From: Mermis nigrescens
Lineage: Eukaryota > Nematoda > Enoplea > Mermithida > Mermithidae
Length of the DNA: 64,000 nt
Assembly (NCBI GenBank): GCA_036768485.1
Contig: JAVLUZ010000322.1
Span: 97,658 to 161,657 of the forward strand
Direction of reading: 5' to 3'
In this document: positions 61,593 to 64,000 of the stretch, piece by piece
Position numbering within the stretch: position 1 is the stretch's first letter
Layout: the number at the start of each line of letters is the position of its first letter
Notes under the pieces: generated by a model
The model's input: only the letters and a program-made list of their open reading frames with translations
What the model was told of the DNA's origin: nothing
Databases searched by the model: none
Position numbers and translations under genes: made by a program

Positions 61593-62666
61593 CAGGGCCG
61601 GATTTAGTGGGGGGCGGGGGGGGCGGTCGCCCCCTCATTGGCCAAAAATATTTGGCGAGATGAAGAAAGGATATGTCATTTGCAATGATTTTTGGTCGCC
61701 AGTGATTATGATTTCTGAAATTTTTCCGGCGCTTCGCGCCGGGTTATACCTATTAACAGTGTTTTTTGTATAAGGTCCGTTTGTACATGTACAAAGATGG
61801 TCCTTAAAAGTCTTTGTGTATTTCGTACACACAAACTTTTTGATACCATAATATGGTACAGTAGCGATTTTAGTGTGGCAAAAACAGAGTTGTTCGACCT
61901 TTGGTAGTGTATTTTAGCTAATTTTTGGGTTTCTGAGGGCAACCATCACTAATAATCGTCTCAAAACGGCGCGAAGCGCCTAAAAGTTTGACATTTTTCC
62001 TTTCAAAATGCTATTTCTTACATTATAAAGATATATAGATCACACAATTACTCATTTCGGCGCGAAGCGCTGAAAATTTTTGCGAATTTCAAACCTTTTT
62101 TGCAGTTTTTGTCTTCCCAAAAATGTTTGTACATGTACAAAGACGGTCCCCAAAGTCTTTGTACATCGGGAAAAATCTTTGCCGAACACAAAAAACGTGC
62201 CTATTAATGAGATTTATTAACTTTCTCTGTGACGTGAAGCCATTTTTCGCTCGTGGAGTAGCTTCCAAAAGAATTTCAAAAGCAGAAACAGCTATTTTAT
62301 CATAGATTTCTTCTATTTTTGAGTAAAACCTCTGAAAAATTTTCGACCTTCGGCGTCGAATGCTTCAAATTCGGGAAATCGAGCTGTGAATCAAGCTTAT
62401 TTCACGAATTTTTTGAGCCGGATTTTAGCTGAAGTCAAATAAGTATAACGATTTTTTCCGCACTAAATTGTCGAGAATTTAGAAATTGTTTCGAAAAAAT
62501 GTTGCATCGGAAGCGATTTTGAATGAAAGTAGTCAATGTGAAACGCCGAAAAAACGCCATTTCGCACGTGAAGGGTAAATTTTCGGACCTATTTTTGACT
62601 GCTTAATGGAAAAGTTAGGATACCGCCTTCCCCCTCCCCCTTGGGAAAATCCTAGATTTGCCACTG
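61593..62666. mobile_element. Family G/M TIR element with a family B MITE inside (8-bp TSD)
   Basis: Outer start cagggccggatttagtgggg, end cctagatttgccactg. Flanks cgtgtaag (61585-61592) and cgtgcaag (62667-62674) match at 7 of 8. The body matches 49187-49801, and the family B insertion at 61757-62199 breaks it at a duplicated cctattaa. Without the insert it is about 620 bp, close to the 615-bp relative. Confidence 0.87.
61757..62199. mobile_element. Family B MITE, one-unit form (perfect 8-bp TSD)
   Basis: It starts cagtgttttttgtataaggt and ends ccgaacacaaaaaacgtg. Both sides carry cctattaa (61749-61756 and 62200-62207), which belongs to the host family G/M element. It is 443 bp, with hairpin variants at about 61969-61983 and 62059-62073. 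This copy fixes the family's true ends. Confidence 0.92.
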
Positions 62667-62874
62667 CGTGCAAGACATGATACCTACTTTAAACCGTGTT
62701 CGCTTTATACTTATAAAGTTGCTTTTTTGCGTTTGTGACTTTCGGTTTTTCCCGAAATTCGTCGTTTTTTATCTTCACTTTCGAAAAAAATCAGAAAATT
62801 GGCCACTTCCCAAAAAGCTGAAAATTTCTAATCTTTCCCACTGGCTAAGTTAATGATTGCATATAATCGTAACC

Positions 62875-63139
62875 ATAGGTGGGCAGCACCGAAATTCTGG
62901 GGGGGGGGTTGAAAAAATTTTCAAAGGTCAAAAAATGGTCTTAAAAGTGGTCGTATGGCAGAAAAACACCATTTTTCGACGTTTCTCATCGAGCACTATC
63001 CAATGGCATCAAAAAATCGCTAAAAAAGCAGAAAAAATTTTCAAAATTTGAATTCTGGGGGGGGTATTTTGATTTCTGGGGGGAGGTAATTCAAGTTCTG
63101 AGGGGTGCATACCCCAAACACCCCCCATGCCCATGTGTG
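62875..63139. mobile_element. Family C MITE (perfect 8-bp TSD)
   Basis: It runs from cataggtgggcagcaccg to catgcccatgtgtg, flanked by atcgtaac on both sides (62867-62874 and 63140-63147). It is 265 bp. Confidence 0.9.
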
Positions 63140-63375
63140 ATCGTAACTAGTGATACAAAAATATGTACCCATCGATCAGGTAGATAAATATGTCCATATA
63201 TAGTGGATAGGTTTAAGGCGGAATCGATATATTACTTTTTTGACTTACATAAGTAACTTATTTGTATTCATTTGATTATTTAATCGATTAAATTATTTAT
63301 TTGATTTGATTAAAAATTTGTTTATCTTATTATTTGTTTAGTTTATATAATTAATTTTTTTCATTTGATTTCCAG

Positions 63376-63521
63376 TGTTTTACTGCCTGGCGCAATGCGT
63401 TTCTTTCGTTGGACAATTTGGACCACTAATTCCATATTTTTCATATCGAAGGTCTCTTTGGTTCCTCCTTACGCCTTATGATCGTGCTATTAATATTTTA
63501 TCACGGCTGCGTTCTCAATAA
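63376..63521 (+). CDS. Possible terminal exon of an unknown protein
   Basis: After a good acceptor (ttcatttgatttccag) a frame of 47 codons runs to a TAA. It is rich in aromatic and hydrophobic residues (FYCLAQCVSFVGQFGPLIPY, then RRSLWFLLTPYDRAINILSR), as in the end of a membrane protein or a globular C-terminus. No family was recognised and no upstream exon was found. Chance is a real alternative at this length. Confidence 0.25.
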
Positions 63522-63588
63522 TCTGCGCGTTATCTATTATTTCGCTTGTATTATTTATTACCCTTTTGCTGAAAAATGCTCGTTTATT

Positions 63589-63741
63589 CAGGCACGTAGC
63601 TGGCCGTCCTATTTTTGGGGACCAACACCAATTTTTTTGGGGGACTAAGCCGAAAAAGGCCAAAAATAGCACAAAATAACCTTTAAAAAGTCCTATTTTT
63701 CGGAATTTTACTCCCCCCATCCCACCAGAGATACGTGCCTG
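63589..63741. mobile_element. Family A MITE (perfect 8-bp TSD)
   Basis: It runs from caggcacgtagctggccg to cagagatacgtgcctg, flanked by cgtttatt on both sides (63581-63588 and 63742-63749). At 153 bp it is the shortest complete family A copy here. Confidence 0.92.
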
Positions 63742-64000
63742 CGTTTATTAAGACCTGTTGAATTTGTTCCGTTTTTATCCGATATTATGAAAGTATTTCC
63801 TTCGTTACTTATATTTTATCGTTAATTTTTATAATAAGCATCGGCTTACTGTATTTTTGGCTGGACTACGTAAGCATGCATATCATTGGCTCCTACCTTA
63901 TGCATGTATATTTAATTTATAATCCATTTGACGAGAATGTGCGCGCGCACATTTCGCTGTTTTTATGTCCGTGGAAAGCGGTTTACATCGGGTAGGATGA

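Overview
This is a stretch of animal nuclear genome from what looks like an invertebrate; the phylum cannot be fixed from this window. Two conserved eukaryotic genes are present as short exons with GT-AG introns, the sequence is AT-rich, and most of the window is transposable elements. The elements include a CR1/Jockey-type LINE, many short terminal-inverted-repeat (TIR) elements with 8-bp target-site duplications (TSDs), and three palindromic fold-back elements. No bacterial, plasmid or viral gene organisation is visible.

Genes. The minus strand of 3869-11408 carries the C-terminal half of ORC1, the AAA+ ATPase subunit of the origin recognition complex. Its four exons join in frame into 414 codons plus a stop. 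The plus strand of 36858-42569 carries five consecutive exons of the nucleolar GTPase nucleostemin (GNL3/NST type), from the basic N-terminus through the NKxD (G4) motif. I did not find its remaining exons downstream. A long coding-like exon of unknown function lies at 48498-49873 and is split by a transposon. A small possible terminal exon lies at 63376-63521.

Mobile DNA by region. 1-3600: an inverted-repeat MITE, a LINE tail, an 8-bp-TSD MITE and a pogo-like element. 4152-11238: the ORC1 introns are packed with nested MITEs and a (TA)n tract of about 164 bp. 13780-18330: MITEs, a LINE fragment and a fold-back element with 20-bp tandem repeats. 18548-22720: a nearly complete LINE on the minus strand; ORF1 has a PHD finger and ORF2 has endonuclease and reverse transcriptase with one frameshift. 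23224-26647: a hAT element with remnants of its transposase. 27039-31340: a 4.3-kb fold-back element with 59-bp tandem repeats in its arms and a 9-bp TSD, hosting a second TIR element with a 10-bp TSD and tRNA-like boxes. 43058-44460: another fold-back element. 44500-63741: many nested MITEs, two copies of a nearly palindromic MITE and a 2.76-kb hAT-like element.

Unifying signals. At least seven short-element families (called A, B, C, D, G/M, J and L here) can be bounded exactly because one or more copies are flanked by matching 8-bp duplications, as in the hAT superfamily. Running through most families is a 15-bp GC-rich hairpin, CGGCGCGAAGCGCCG or its complement, followed by AAAATTT. It contains the unusually stable GCGAAGC hairpin core, occurs more than 30 times, and is the strongest unexplained structure in the window.
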